Below, in pieces: positions 1-8,877 of a stretch of 23,242 bases of DNA. The stretch spans positions 1-23,242 of the forward strand of contig DASUEU010000087.1 of NCBI GenBank assembly GCA_036274895.1, in the 5' to 3' direction. Made by a program: the position numbers and the translations under genes. The stretch comes from CALMKX01 sp036274895 (lineage in GTDB: Bacteria; Acidobacteriota; Thermoanaerobaculia; Multivoradales; SZUA-115). Position 1 is the first letter of the stretch. The number at the start of each line of letters is the position of its first letter. Under the pieces are notes generated by a model that was given only the letters and a program-made list of their open reading frames with translations, did no database searches and was not told where the DNA came from.

Positions 1-297
1 CTCCTTGCCCGGCTGCGCAATCTCTGGGCGGGTCCTTCGACTCTCGAGGTCTTGCTCCGGCCCACGCCGCCCTTCTTGATCACAACCGAGCCCCACGAGG
101 CCGCAGCGTGAAAACGAGCGGTTCTGCCACGGGCTGCTAGAGCCGAAGGCCCGAAGCACGGAGCGCACCATCGCCCGGACCAGCTCGGCCAGCTCGTTTG
201 GAGCGAGGCTCTCCGCTCGCGAGGCCAACTCCTCCAGTCGGCGTAACTCAACATCGAGAGCGCTCGAGGCCGGGATTGTCCTGTTCCGTCCATGCAT
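1..297 (-). CDS. Partial hypothetical ORF downstream of integrase
   Basis: An open frame with no stop runs from an ATG at 297 to the left edge (99 codons), starting 21 bases after the integrase stop on the same strand, so it may be co-transcribed. Residues of about 14-38 read as a charged, probably helical stretch (DVELRRLEELASRAESLAPN and onward), which looks like real coding sequence. From about residue 40 the composition is less convincing and a neighbouring frame is equally plausible, so a frameshift or a chance ORF cannot be excluded. No family recognised. No clear ribosome binding site: a GAGGTAGG sits about 15 bases upstream, too far for a standard site. Confidence 0.35.
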   Translation of the reverse strand, partial: MHGRNRTIPASSALDVELRRLEELASRAESLAPNELAELVRAMVRSVLRAFGSSSPWQNRSFSRCGLVGLGCDQEGRRGPEQDLESRRTRPEIAQPGKE

Positions 298-318
298 GTC
301 AATGGGCCGGCACCTACC

Positions 319-1494
319 TCAAGGGCGACTCTCATCGTGGCCGGCTCCGACCATCGATTCGATCTCCGTCGCCAGCAGCTCCAGTGCCTGCCGCTTCTCC
401 GAAAGGTAGGAATGTCGGTCATGGATGGCCGTGACCGAGGCGTCGGCGTGGTTGAGCACCCGAGCCAGGATGAAGCGGTTCACGCCGGCCTGCGCCATCA
501 GCGAGGCGGCCGTGCGCCGCAGATCGTGGGGTCGCCACGTGAAGCCCAGTCGCCGACCCAGCCGCTGCGCCGTGTGCGAGAGAGCCGAGCCACCGAGAGG
601 ACCTTGAGCCTTCCGCGGCGACGGAAAGACCCAATCGCAGCCGAGGCTACGGGGAAGCCTCGCGATCTCCTTCTTCACTGCTTCCGAGAGCGGCACCAGG
701 TGGAGTCGCTTCGCCCTGGTGCGGTCTTGAGACAGACGCCAGACGCCGTCCTCGACCTCGCTGTAGCGCATCTCGAGCACCTCTCCCGCGCGCTGAGCTG
801 TCAGGAGCAGCACTCGGATCGCCACGCTGAGGAGAACGGACTCCTGCTCCAGCTCGAGCCAGAGCTGGTGGATCTCGCGAGCCGAAAGAACCCGATCCCG
901 AGACTTCTCAACGCTCGGTTTTTTGAGGCCCGCGCAGGGGCTGTGCTCCAGGTGGCTGCGCCGGACGGCGAAGTTGAACACACGGCGCGCGAGTTGAAAG
1001 GTGCGGTTTGCCGAAACCGGCGCTCCTCGGTCGAGGATCGCATCAAAGACGGCCTGCAGATCTCCTCGACGAATCTCCGCGATCCGTCGGGATCCCAGAG
1101 CCGGCAGAAGATCCACCTTGAGCATCCGCTCCTCCGATTGCCACGAGCGCTGGCGCACCTTGGCGTGGCGCTCCATGTACTCTTCGATCAGGGTAGCGAA
1201 CGTCGGGCTCGATCGCACCGCATCGCGCTCGGCGCCAGGATCGATACCCCTCGCAACGTCCCCCAGGGCCGCTCTCGCCTTGCCACGAGCTTCCGCAAGT
1301 GTCATTGCGGGGTAGGAGCCCAGCGCGACACGCCGGTTCTTCCCCTGGAACCGAAACCGAACGAAGAACGATCGACCGCCGCCGCGCGAGATACGCACGC
1401 CAAAGGCCGGAAAGCTCTCGTCGTAGTAGTCCTCTTGGGCGAGGTTCGTCGAAAGGCCCCGCAGCGCTCGGTCCGTGAGGTGGAGAATCGGCAT
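319..1494 (-). CDS. P4-type tyrosine recombinase / integrase
   Basis: Site-specific recombinase that cuts and rejoins DNA at attachment sites through a covalent phosphotyrosine link; this subfamily usually integrates islands or prophages at tRNA genes. From the chosen ATG (391 aa) the N-terminal 90 residues match the arm-binding domain of P4-like integrases (FGVRISRGGGRSFFVRFRF, then the RVALGSYPAMTLAEAR block), followed by a SAM-like core-binding domain (about 97-185) and the catalytic domain. All catalytic residues are visible: R235 (QRAGEVL), K262, H323 and R326 (RPHDLRR), H349 (LNHA in place of the usual LGH) and Y363 (RHSYL). The frame is open further upstream to 1545, but family alignment favours the ATG at 1494 (MPILHLTDRALRGL). 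No tRNA or direct repeat that could be its attachment site is visible beside it; the only tRNA is 20 kb away. It looks intact. Confidence 0.93.
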   Translation of the reverse strand: MPILHLTDRALRGLSTNLAQEDYYDESFPAFGVRISRGGGRSFFVRFRFQGKNRRVALGSYPAMTLAEARGKARAALGDVARGIDPGAERDAVRSSPTFATLIEEYMERHAKVRQRSWQSEERMLKVDLLPALGSRRIAEIRRGDLQAVFDAILDRGAPVSANRTFQLARRVFNFAVRRSHLEHSPCAGLKKPSVEKSRDRVLSAREIHQLWLELEQESVLLSVAIRVLLLTAQRAGEVLEMRYSEVEDGVWRLSQDRTRAKRLHLVPLSEAVKKEIARLPRSLGCDWVFPSPRKAQGPLGGSALSHTAQRLGRRLGFTWRPHDLRRTAASLMAQAGVNRFILARVLNHADASVTAIHDRHSYLSEKRQALELLATEIESMVGAGHDESRP

Positions 1495-1569
1495 CGTCAA
1501 TGACCTTCGCCAGGGTGCCCATAGAGTACGACGGGACGGCGTCACCCGTGTTCAGCCAGCGTTCGCCGG

Positions 1570-1599
1570 TTGACCACGGTCGACAACGGCTCGGATAGA
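1570..1599 (+). promoter_or_regulatory. Possible sigma-70 promoter for the kinase gene
   Basis: TTGACC at 1570-1575, an 18-base spacer, then GATAGA at 1594-1599. It would start transcription near 1606, which favours the ATG at 1629 over the TTG at 1611 or GTG at 1614 as kinase start. The -10 box is a weak match. Confidence 0.35.
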
Positions 1600-1628
1600 C
1601 TGCCGCCGGCTTGGTGATCGAGCAGTCC

Positions 1629-3785
1629 ATGCAGGAACATCAGAGCGCAGTCACGCCTTCTCCGGACCCCACGCTCACCGAGCGGATCGGCACCCGCATC
1701 GGCAGCTTCCTGCTGACGCGCCACTTGGCGAGCGGCGGCATGAGCTCGGTCTTCGAGGCGGTCGACGAACGGCTGGGGCGCACGGTGGCGATCAAGCTCC
1801 TCGACCACGACCAGGTGAGCACCCTGCTGCGGCGGCGTCTGCTGCGCGAAGCCAAGCTGCTCTCGCGCCTCAATCACCCCAACGTCTGCACCCTCTACGA
1901 GTACCTCGAGGGCGAGCACGAGGATGCCCTGGTGCTCGAGCGCATCGAGGGCAGAACCCTGGCCGAGGCTCTCGCCGAGCGGCTGCCGAAGCGCCAACGC
2001 CTGGCCATCGCGAGGGAGACAGCCGAAGCGCTCGCCGCCGCCCACTCCCAGGGCATCGTCCACCGCGACCTCAAGCTCGACAACGTCATGCTCACCCCCG
2101 ACGGGCGCGCCAAGGTGCTCGACTTCGGCGTCGCGCGCGAGCTGGGCGAGCTCGCCGAGCTGTCGGCCACGGCTGGTGTGTTGAGCGGCTTCGACCCCCA
2201 GCGGACGCTCGAGGAGGTGACCCGCGCCGGCACCGTCGCGGGGACCCTGCTGGCCATGAGCCCGGAGCAGGCGCGCGGCGAGGCCACCACGCCGGCCTCG
2301 GATATGTACTCCTTCGGGCTGCTCTTGCAGCAGCTGTTCTCGAGTCGCCAGCCCTACCCGTCCGGCCTCCTCTTCCACGAGGCGGCCCAGTGGGTTACGG
2401 AGGGGCGCACCCAGCCTGCCGAGATCCAGGACGCCGACCTCGGTGCCCTGATCGAGGAGCTCAAGGCGCCCTCCCCGGCCGACCGGCCACCGGCGGCCGC
2501 GACCGTGGCGCGGCTGGAGCGGATCGCCTCCCGGCCCGTGCGCCGCCTGCGCTTCGCCGTCGCCACAGCCCTGGTGGTCTGTGGGCTGGCGGCGGGGGTG
2601 GCCTACCTCCGTGCCGTTGGCACCGAGCGCAATCGTGCCGTCGCCGCTGAACGGGCGGCGCGGGAGGCCCTGGCGGCGGCCGAGGCGGCGCGTGCGGACC
2701 AGCGCAAGGTGCTCGACTTCGTCGTCGGGCTGTTCGAGGTCTCGGATCCCACCTCGGCGCGGGTCCGAGCGATCACCGTCAGGGAGCTGCTCGACGCGGC
2801 CGCGAGCGAGATCGCCACCGACCGGACCCTGACCGTCGGCGTGCGCGGGCGCCTGGAAGAGACCTTCGGCCGCATCTACCGCAACCTCGGCCTCTACCCC
2901 GAGGCACGGCGCATGCTCGAAGCCTCGCTCGCCTTGCGGGAAAGCTCCCTGGGCGCCGAGCACCCGGCCACGGTGACCAGCCGCTTTGAGCTGGCGACCC
3001 TCGACCAGCTCGAGCACCGGCCCGAGGCCGAGGCGAAGCTGCGGGAGGTGCTGGCCGCCCGCGAGCGCATCCTCGGCCCCGACCACCTCGACGTCGCCGC
3101 GGTGCTCAACCGGCTGGCGGTGAGCCTGGGCCAGGCCCACCGCCTTCCCGAGGCGCGCGCACTGCTCGAGCGGGCTCTCGCCATCCGCGAGCAGCAGCTC
3201 CCCGAGGGCGACAGCGTCACCGTCGCGATGATGAGCAACCTGGCGATCGTCTTCGCCCAGAGTGGTGAGCTGGAGCGGGCTCGGGAGCTCTTCGAACGCG
3301 CCCTCACCCTGCGCGAGGCCATCCTCCCTGCCGACCACCCCGACCTCGCCGTGCAGCGCGAGGCCCTCGCCGTTCTCTATGCCGAGCTGGGGGACCCGGC
3401 GACCTCCGAGCGCCTCCGGCGTCGTGCCTTGCCGGTGTTCGAGAAGGCCCTGGGGCCAGACCATCCGACGACACTGCTCTCGAAGTCCAACCTGGTCGCC
3501 GTGCTGGTCGAGCTGGGCCGTCTCGACGAAGCCGCGCGCCTCGGCCCCGAGGTTCTCGCCGCCCGGCAGCGGGTGCTGGGGCCGGATCATCCGGCGGTGG
3601 GCGCGACCTGGGGCACCCTCGCCAGCCTCTACGAGAAGCAGGGTGACCTGGCGCGAGCCCGCGCCGCGGTCGAGCGGCAGATCGCCATCCTCGTCCGGGC
3701 TTTCCCGCCGGATCACCCCCAAATCCTCGCGGCCCGCGAGCAGCTCGCCAGGCTCGAGCGGCAGCCGAATCTCGATCTCGACTAG
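1629..3785 (+). CDS. Membrane Ser/Thr protein kinase with C-terminal TPR repeats
   Basis: Hanks-type kinase (718 aa) predicted to phosphorylate Ser/Thr on proteins, with its catalytic domain in the cytoplasm. Visible motifs: glycine loop LASGGMSSVF, catalytic lysine K56 (VAIK), H145-R146-D147 with N152 (HRDLKLDN), D165-F166-G167, and MSPEQ at 210. One transmembrane segment lies at about 309-328 after the kinase domain, then a short Ala/Arg-rich coiled stretch. From about 403 to the end there are seven 42-residue TPR units of the kinesin-light-chain type, each ending in an LGPDHP-like turn, likely the ligand-sensing or docking part, outside the membrane if the usual topology holds. The activation segment is about 15-20 residues longer than usual and has GTLLAMSPEQ where most relatives have GTPAYMSPEQ. 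Alternative starts are TTG 1611 and GTG 1614; none has a clear ribosome binding site. The stop overlaps the stop of the opposing gene. Confidence 0.93.
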   Translation: MQEHQSAVTPSPDPTLTERIGTRIGSFLLTRHLASGGMSSVFEAVDERLGRTVAIKLLDHDQVSTLLRRRLLREAKLLSRLNHPNVCTLYEYLEGEHEDALVLERIEGRTLAEALAERLPKRQRLAIARETAEALAAAHSQGIVHRDLKLDNVMLTPDGRAKVLDFGVARELGELAELSATAGVLSGFDPQRTLEEVTRAGTVAGTLLAMSPEQARGEATTPASDMYSFGLLLQQLFSSRQPYPSGLLFHEAAQWVTEGRTQPAEIQDADLGALIEELKAPSPADRPPAAATVARLERIASRPVRRLRFAVATALVVCGLAAGVAYLRAVGTERNRAVAAERAAREALAAAEAARADQRKVLDFVVGLFEVSDPTSARVRAITVRELLDAAASEIATDRTLTVGVRGRLEETFGRIYRNLGLYPEARRMLEASLALRESSLGAEHPATVTSRFELATLDQLEHRPEAEAKLREVLAARERILGPDHLDVAAVLNRLAVSLGQAHRLPEARALLERALAIREQQLPEGDSVTVAMMSNLAIVFAQSGELERARELFERALTLREAILPADHPDLAVQREALAVLYAELGDPATSERLRRRALPVFEKALGPDHPTTLLSKSNLVAVLVELGRLDEAARLGPEVLAARQRVLGPDHPAVGATWGTLASLYEKQGDLARARAAVERQIAILVRAFPPDHPQILAAREQLARLERQPNLDLD

Positions 3786-4074
3786 CCGCCGGCCAGGGCG
3801 CCGATGACCAGGAAGGGCTCGGCACCTCGCGCCACGGCGTCGGGCAGCGGGGTGTGCGGCGGCTCGTGGGAGAGGTCCTGCTCGCAGGCGAAGAAGCGCA
3901 CGAAGTCCCGGCGCTGGCGGGTCAAGTGGTCGCGGATTGTCCCCCGGAGCACGGGGAAGCGGGCCTCGAGCGCGTCGAGCACCGAGGCCAGGGTCACCGG
4001 AGCCTGGACCTCGAGCTCGACCTCGCCTTCGACCTTGGCCAGCGTGCGCAGATGGGCGGGGAGCTCGACCCGGA

Positions 4075-4078
<4 letters not shown>
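3782..4078 (-). CDS. MoaD/ThiS-family small protein with C-terminal Gly-Gly
   Basis: A 98-residue ubiquitin-like protein. The sequence begins MIRVELPAHLRTLAK, continues with the hydrophobic pattern of the MoaD/ThiS beta-grasp fold (VTLASVLDALEARFPVLR in the helix) and ends exactly in Gly-Gly (GALAGG then stop). In this superfamily the terminal glycine is adenylated and thiocarboxylated so that the protein carries sulfur for molybdopterin, thiamine, cysteine or tRNA thiolation. Whether this one does so is inference: no E1-like activating enzyme (MoeB/ThiF) or cofactor gene is nearby. Its ATG overlaps the stop of the upstream beta-propeller gene (ATGA, 4075-4078), so the two are translationally coupled. 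From memory, this propeller/MoaD pairing recurs in other bacteria with no assigned role. Confidence 0.85.
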
Positions 4079-5193
<1,115 letters not shown>

Positions 5194-5355
5194 CGCCGCC
5201 TCCTTCCTGTAGGTTGGGCAGATCGTAGCGCGTTGAGCCGCTGGGTGCCGGGCGGCGGTCCCCTCCAGCGCGAGACCCTCGAGCGCAGTCGCTCCCGAGC
5301 ACGTCGCCACCGTTGCCCGAGCCCGTCCTTGCGGGTGTGGCGAGCTCCTTCGAGG

Positions 5356-5384
5356 TTGAGCTAATCTGCCAATTGTCAGCTCAA
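5356..5384. repeat. Inverted repeat in the leader of the diguanylate cyclase gene
   Basis: TTGAGCT (5356-5362) and AGCTCAA (5378-5384) form a perfect 7-base inverted repeat around a 15-base loop, ending 8 bases before the GGAGG ribosome binding site (5393-5397). It could be a repressor operator or an RNA hairpin influencing translation. Nothing further supports a choice. Confidence 0.4.
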
Positions 5385-5402
5385 GGCCACCTGGAGGTCT
5401 CG

Positions 5403-7220
5403 ATGCCGCCGTCGCCAGCTCGGAAGCTCAGTTTGCGGGCTTGGTTGTTCGTGGGTTTCGCCGGCCTCTCCACCCTGCCCCTGCTGGCGCTCAGCATCGG
5501 TCTCGCTGAGCTGAACTGGCGGGGCAGGGCGGAGGTCGCCAGGGCGCGCCTCGTCGGCGATGCCCAGGCCGTCGTCCTTGCCGTCGATACGGATCTCGAC
5601 CATCTGCAGAAGTCCCTGCGCAGCCTCGCGGCGGCGCTCGAGCAGGCGGAGCAGGCCGATCCCGCCACCGTGAACCGACTCCTCGCCCGATACCACAGCC
5701 ACTACCCGGACTTCCTGACCATGCTGGTCGCCGATCGCGAGGGTCGTATCTCAGGTTCGGACCCGGAGAGAGGGGCCGATGGCGCCCCGATGGTCGGGCG
5801 CAGCATCGCCGACCGCGAGTACTACCGGCGGCCGATGGCGACCGGCGAGACCTTCGTCTCGGACGTCTTCCAGGGCCGGGGCTTCGGCTCGGACCTGATC
5901 ATCGCCTTGAGTGTCCCCTGGCCCTCGGCCGGCGGGGAGGTCGCTGGCATCGTCCAAGGCTCGCTCGACCTCACCCGCTACGGGTCCATCCTCGAGCCCC
6001 ACGTGGGACCGCACGGTACGGAAGTGTTCATCCTCGACCGGACTGGGCGCGTGGTGGCGGCGAGATCGGGCACTCCGGTCAAGTCCATGGATCTCCTGGT
6101 GGGAAACTGGTCGCCCACGAGTCCTGGCGAGGTGGTCGTGCGATCGTTCGGCGGCGAGGACTACCTGGTAGCCTCCTCCCGAGTGGAGGTCTCGGGCTGG
6201 AGCGTCCTCGCCCGGCGTCCGATGGCCCTGGTCGCGCGCGAGCGCCGGTTGAGCTACCGGCTGGCCGCCGGGGCCATCGTCCTGGCTCTCGTCCTGGCTT
6301 CGGTAGTCGCCTGGGCGGCCTCGGAGCGGGCGGCGCGTCCCCTCCTGGCCAGCGAGCGGCGCTACCGGGACCTGGTGGAGCAGAGCTTTGGCTTGGTCTG
6401 TACTCACGACCTCGACGGCACGATCCTCTCGGTCAACCCGGAAGGGGCACGGGCCTTCGGGCTGCCGCCGGAGGCGGTGGTCGGCAGGAACCTCGGCGAC
6501 ATCGTCCACCCGGAGACGCGGGCCGCCTTGGCGGACTACCTGCACCGCATCCGGGAAGGAGGGAGCGCCGAGGGCTTGATGCGCGTGGTAACGGCCACCG
6601 GTGAGGAGCGGATCTTGATGTACCGCAATCGGCTGGTGGAGAGCGAGGGTCTGCCGCCGCACGTCATCGGCTCCGCCATCGACGTCACCGACCGCCGCCG
6701 GCGGGAGGAGAGGCTCGCCGACCTGGCGCTGCGCGACCCCTTGACCGGCGTGGCCAACCGCGCCCTGTTCCAGGATCGGCTGCACCAGGCCCTGGAGCGG
6801 GCTCGGCGCTACGGCCATCGCGTGGCGCTGGTCTACCTGGACCTCGACAACCTGAAGCAGATCAACGACCGCCGAGGCCACACCGCAGGCGATGCGGTGC
6901 TGCGCCAGGTGGCGGGTCGGCTCGAGGCGCAGGTCCGGCGGGTCGACACCGTGGCGCGGCTGGGCGGCGACGAGTTCGTGGTGGTCCTGCCGGAAGTCGG
7001 CCGGCAAGAGAATGCCCAGCAGCTCACGCAGGCGATCCGTGGCATCTTCGAAGCTCCGTTCGAGGTCGAGGGCTCGCCACTCCGGGCCACGGGCAGCCTC
7101 GGCCTCGCCCTCTTCCCCGACGACGCCGAGAACGCGGAGACCCTCCTGGCGGCGGCGGACGAGCGCATGTACGCCGCCAAGCGGAGGTCAGGCGGCCGCT
7201 GGCGGCTGCGGGCCGGTTGA
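5403..7220 (+). CDS. Membrane diguanylate cyclase, dCache-PAS-GGDEF
   Basis: Predicted to make cyclic di-GMP from two GTP in response to an extracytoplasmic signal (605 aa). Layout: transmembrane helix at about 12-33, a periplasmic double-Cache sensor (about 34-280, with GRSIADREYYRRPMATGE typical of dCache_1), second transmembrane helix at about 285-306, a PAS domain (about 316-428) and a GGDEF domain (about 440-600). The active site reads RLGGDEF (GGDEF at 521-525) and the NR of DPLTGVANR is present. Five residues ahead of GGDEF is an RxxD inhibitory site (RRVD, 512-515), so product inhibition is expected. No EAL domain follows. The start at 5403 is chosen for its GGAGG five bases upstream; the frame is open back to 5313 but without a good site. 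No partner gene is adjacent, and the downstream gene is convergent. Confidence 0.93.
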   Translation: MPPSPARKLSLRAWLFVGFAGLSTLPLLALSIGLAELNWRGRAEVARARLVGDAQAVVLAVDTDLDHLQKSLRSLAAALEQAEQADPATVNRLLARYHSHYPDFLTMLVADREGRISGSDPERGADGAPMVGRSIADREYYRRPMATGETFVSDVFQGRGFGSDLIIALSVPWPSAGGEVAGIVQGSLDLTRYGSILEPHVGPHGTEVFILDRTGRVVAARSGTPVKSMDLLVGNWSPTSPGEVVVRSFGGEDYLVASSRVEVSGWSVLARRPMALVARERRLSYRLAAGAIVLALVLASVVAWAASERAARPLLASERRYRDLVEQSFGLVCTHDLDGTILSVNPEGARAFGLPPEAVVGRNLGDIVHPETRAALADYLHRIREGGSAEGLMRVVTATGEERILMYRNRLVESEGLPPHVIGSAIDVTDRRRREERLADLALRDPLTGVANRALFQDRLHQALERARRYGHRVALVYLDLDNLKQINDRRGHTAGDAVLRQVAGRLEAQVRRVDTVARLGGDEFVVVLPEVGRQENAQQLTQAIRGIFEAPFEVEGSPLRATGSLGLALFPDDAENAETLLAAADERMYAAKRRSGGRWRLRAG

Positions 7221-7366
7221 CCCGGGGCTGGCTCACACCGGCGCCGGAGCCACGGGCTCACGAAGATCCGCTCGATCGCTGAATGAGCTGGCCGCATCAG
7301 CCCGTGGGTTGCGACGCGTGGAGGCGGTTGGGCCAGGGATCCTACGCGCGATCGAGACCCCCGGCG

Positions 7367-8773
7367 TCACCAGGGATCATCGACGAAGACCAGCCTCTGG
7401 ACCTCGAGCCCGCGGACGGCGGCGTCGAGGTGGAGCAGGGTGATGCCGATGCCGGCGGCACCCTGCATGTAACCCACCTGCGCCTCCAGCAGTTCGGGTT
7501 TGACGCGGTGCTCGGCTTGGACCCAGGCGAGACCTCCGGACTGCTCGGTGGCGCGGGCGAGCAGGTCGTCCCCCATGTGCCGGGCGAAGGCCAGCAGCTT
7601 GGGATCGCGAGTGCGGCGGTACTGGTGGAGGACGTGCTCGATCACGCCCGCCGAGCCGCAGCATTGGCTGACGTTGTTCCAGAAGCCCGCGGTGCGTTGC
7701 TCGGGGATGCCGCTTTCGAGGATGCCCCGCGTGCCGCGGTCTACCCAGGCCCGCCACTGCAGGTCGCGGGTGACCAGGTAGAGGCGCTCGAACAGCCGGG
7801 TGGTGCCCACCGGGCCGTGGCAGAAGCCGAGGTAGTGGCGGTCCTCTCCCACCTTCTCTTCGTGGAAGACCAGGCAGACCTGGCCGTCTCCCTTCTCGGC
7901 GATGGTGACCAGGTGCTGGGCGCCGGCAAGGGCGGCGTCGAGGAAGTCCTTCTCGCCCGTGGCCTGGTAGAGAGTGGCGAGGAAGTAGGCCACCCCGGCC
8001 GTGCCGTGGGAGAAGTTGGGCATCACCCGCGGCCCGCCCTTGTCGATCGGCCAGGTCAAGCCGCCGGTGCGCTCCACGCTCGCGCCGAGCAGCCAGCGCC
8101 CTGCGCGGGCGGCGAGCGCACGCGAAGGGGGATGATCGAAAGCGTCCGCGGCCCACAGCAGCAGGAGGCCGATGCCGGCGGTGCCGCCGAAGACGTCGGT
8201 GGTCTCCCCGAAGGTGCTCCAGTGAACGCCTGCGTCCCGGCCGTCGACCGTGCCGGCGTCCTGGGCCGCGGCGTGGATCTGTTCCAGCAGACGCAGGGCC
8301 CCTTCGCGGTAGCGCGGGTCGCCGGTGGCGGCGTGGAGCTGCTCGAGGGTCCACAAGGGGCCACCCCAGCCGCTGTAGAGGCTGTAGAGAGCGCTGACCC
8401 CCTTCGACTCGGGAACCGCGGCCAGGATGTGGTCCCCGCCGCGGCGCGCCTTCTCCAGGTGGATCGGGTCACCGGTGTGGCGCCAGGCTTCGAGCCAGAA
8501 GCGCACCACGCCACAGCCGCCGTTGTACATGCCGTGCTCGGCCACCGGCCAATCCTCGACGGGCGGGAGCCAGGAGAGGCCCGTGGGCACCTCGCGGGCG
8601 TGGGCGTCCACGAACCGCGCGGCCCCCAGGGCTGCCTGGAGATAGGGCGTAGGAGGAGGCGGGGCTGCCACCCGCGGGGCTGCGGGTTGGTCGTTGCCGG
8701 CACAGCCTAACCCCCCGAGCAGGAACAGCGAGACGAGACCCGGAGAGACTCGCGATCGACGGGACACGCTCAT
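7367..8773 (-). CDS. LanC-like lipoprotein (lanthionine synthetase C-like)
   Basis: A 468-residue protein with the alpha/alpha-barrel repeats of the LanC family: recurring helix pairs with Gly-rich turns (YSGWGGPL, GGTAGIG, SHGTAGVAYF, CHGPVGTTRLF, CCGSAGVIEH, YMQGAAGIGI). LanC enzymes use zinc to add cysteine thiols to dehydroamino acids. Candidate zinc ligands are C318 (C318-H319-G320) and C371/C372 (C371-C372-G373), with H256 matching the active-site histidine of NisC. Canonical LanC has CHG at the last site; CCG is known from ProcM-like class II synthetases with a three-cysteine zinc site. The N-terminus is a lipoprotein-like signal (LLGGLGC, acylated Cys24) followed by a Pro/Ala linker, so it appears exported, unlike biosynthetic LanC. 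No dehydratase or precursor peptide gene lies nearby, so a lanthipeptide role is not supported; a scaffold, glycosidase-like or other role is possible. No clear ribosome binding site precedes the ATG. Confidence 0.82.
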   Translation of the reverse strand: MSVSRRSRVSPGLVSLFLLGGLGCAGNDQPAAPRVAAPPPPTPYLQAALGAARFVDAHAREVPTGLSWLPPVEDWPVAEHGMYNGGCGVVRFWLEAWRHTGDPIHLEKARRGGDHILAAVPESKGVSALYSLYSGWGGPLWTLEQLHAATGDPRYREGALRLLEQIHAAAQDAGTVDGRDAGVHWSTFGETTDVFGGTAGIGLLLLWAADAFDHPPSRALAARAGRWLLGASVERTGGLTWPIDKGGPRVMPNFSHGTAGVAYFLATLYQATGEKDFLDAALAGAQHLVTIAEKGDGQVCLVFHEEKVGEDRHYLGFCHGPVGTTRLFERLYLVTRDLQWRAWVDRGTRGILESGIPEQRTAGFWNNVSQCCGSAGVIEHVLHQYRRTRDPKLLAFARHMGDDLLARATEQSGGLAWVQAEHRVKPELLEAQVGYMQGAAGIGITLLHLDAAVRGLEVQRLVFVDDPW

Positions 8774-8826
8774 TCGCCGAGGCTAACACCGCCACTCGCC
8801 GGGAGGCACCGGAGGTTGGCCGTAGA

Positions 8827-8855
8827 AGGCCGGGCCCCGCGGGGGGACCCGGCCT
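8827..8855 (-). terminator. GC-rich hairpin after the LamG-type gene
   Basis: AGGCCGGG (8827-8834) pairs with CCCGGCCT (8848-8855), with further GC pairing possible inside. It lies 23 bases past the stop of the gene at 8878 in the minus direction. There is no U tract after it, so it may be a weak terminator, an RNA-stabilising structure or a pause site. Confidence 0.4.
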
Positions 8856-8877
8856 GGAGGGGCGGAGCGCGGGAGGC

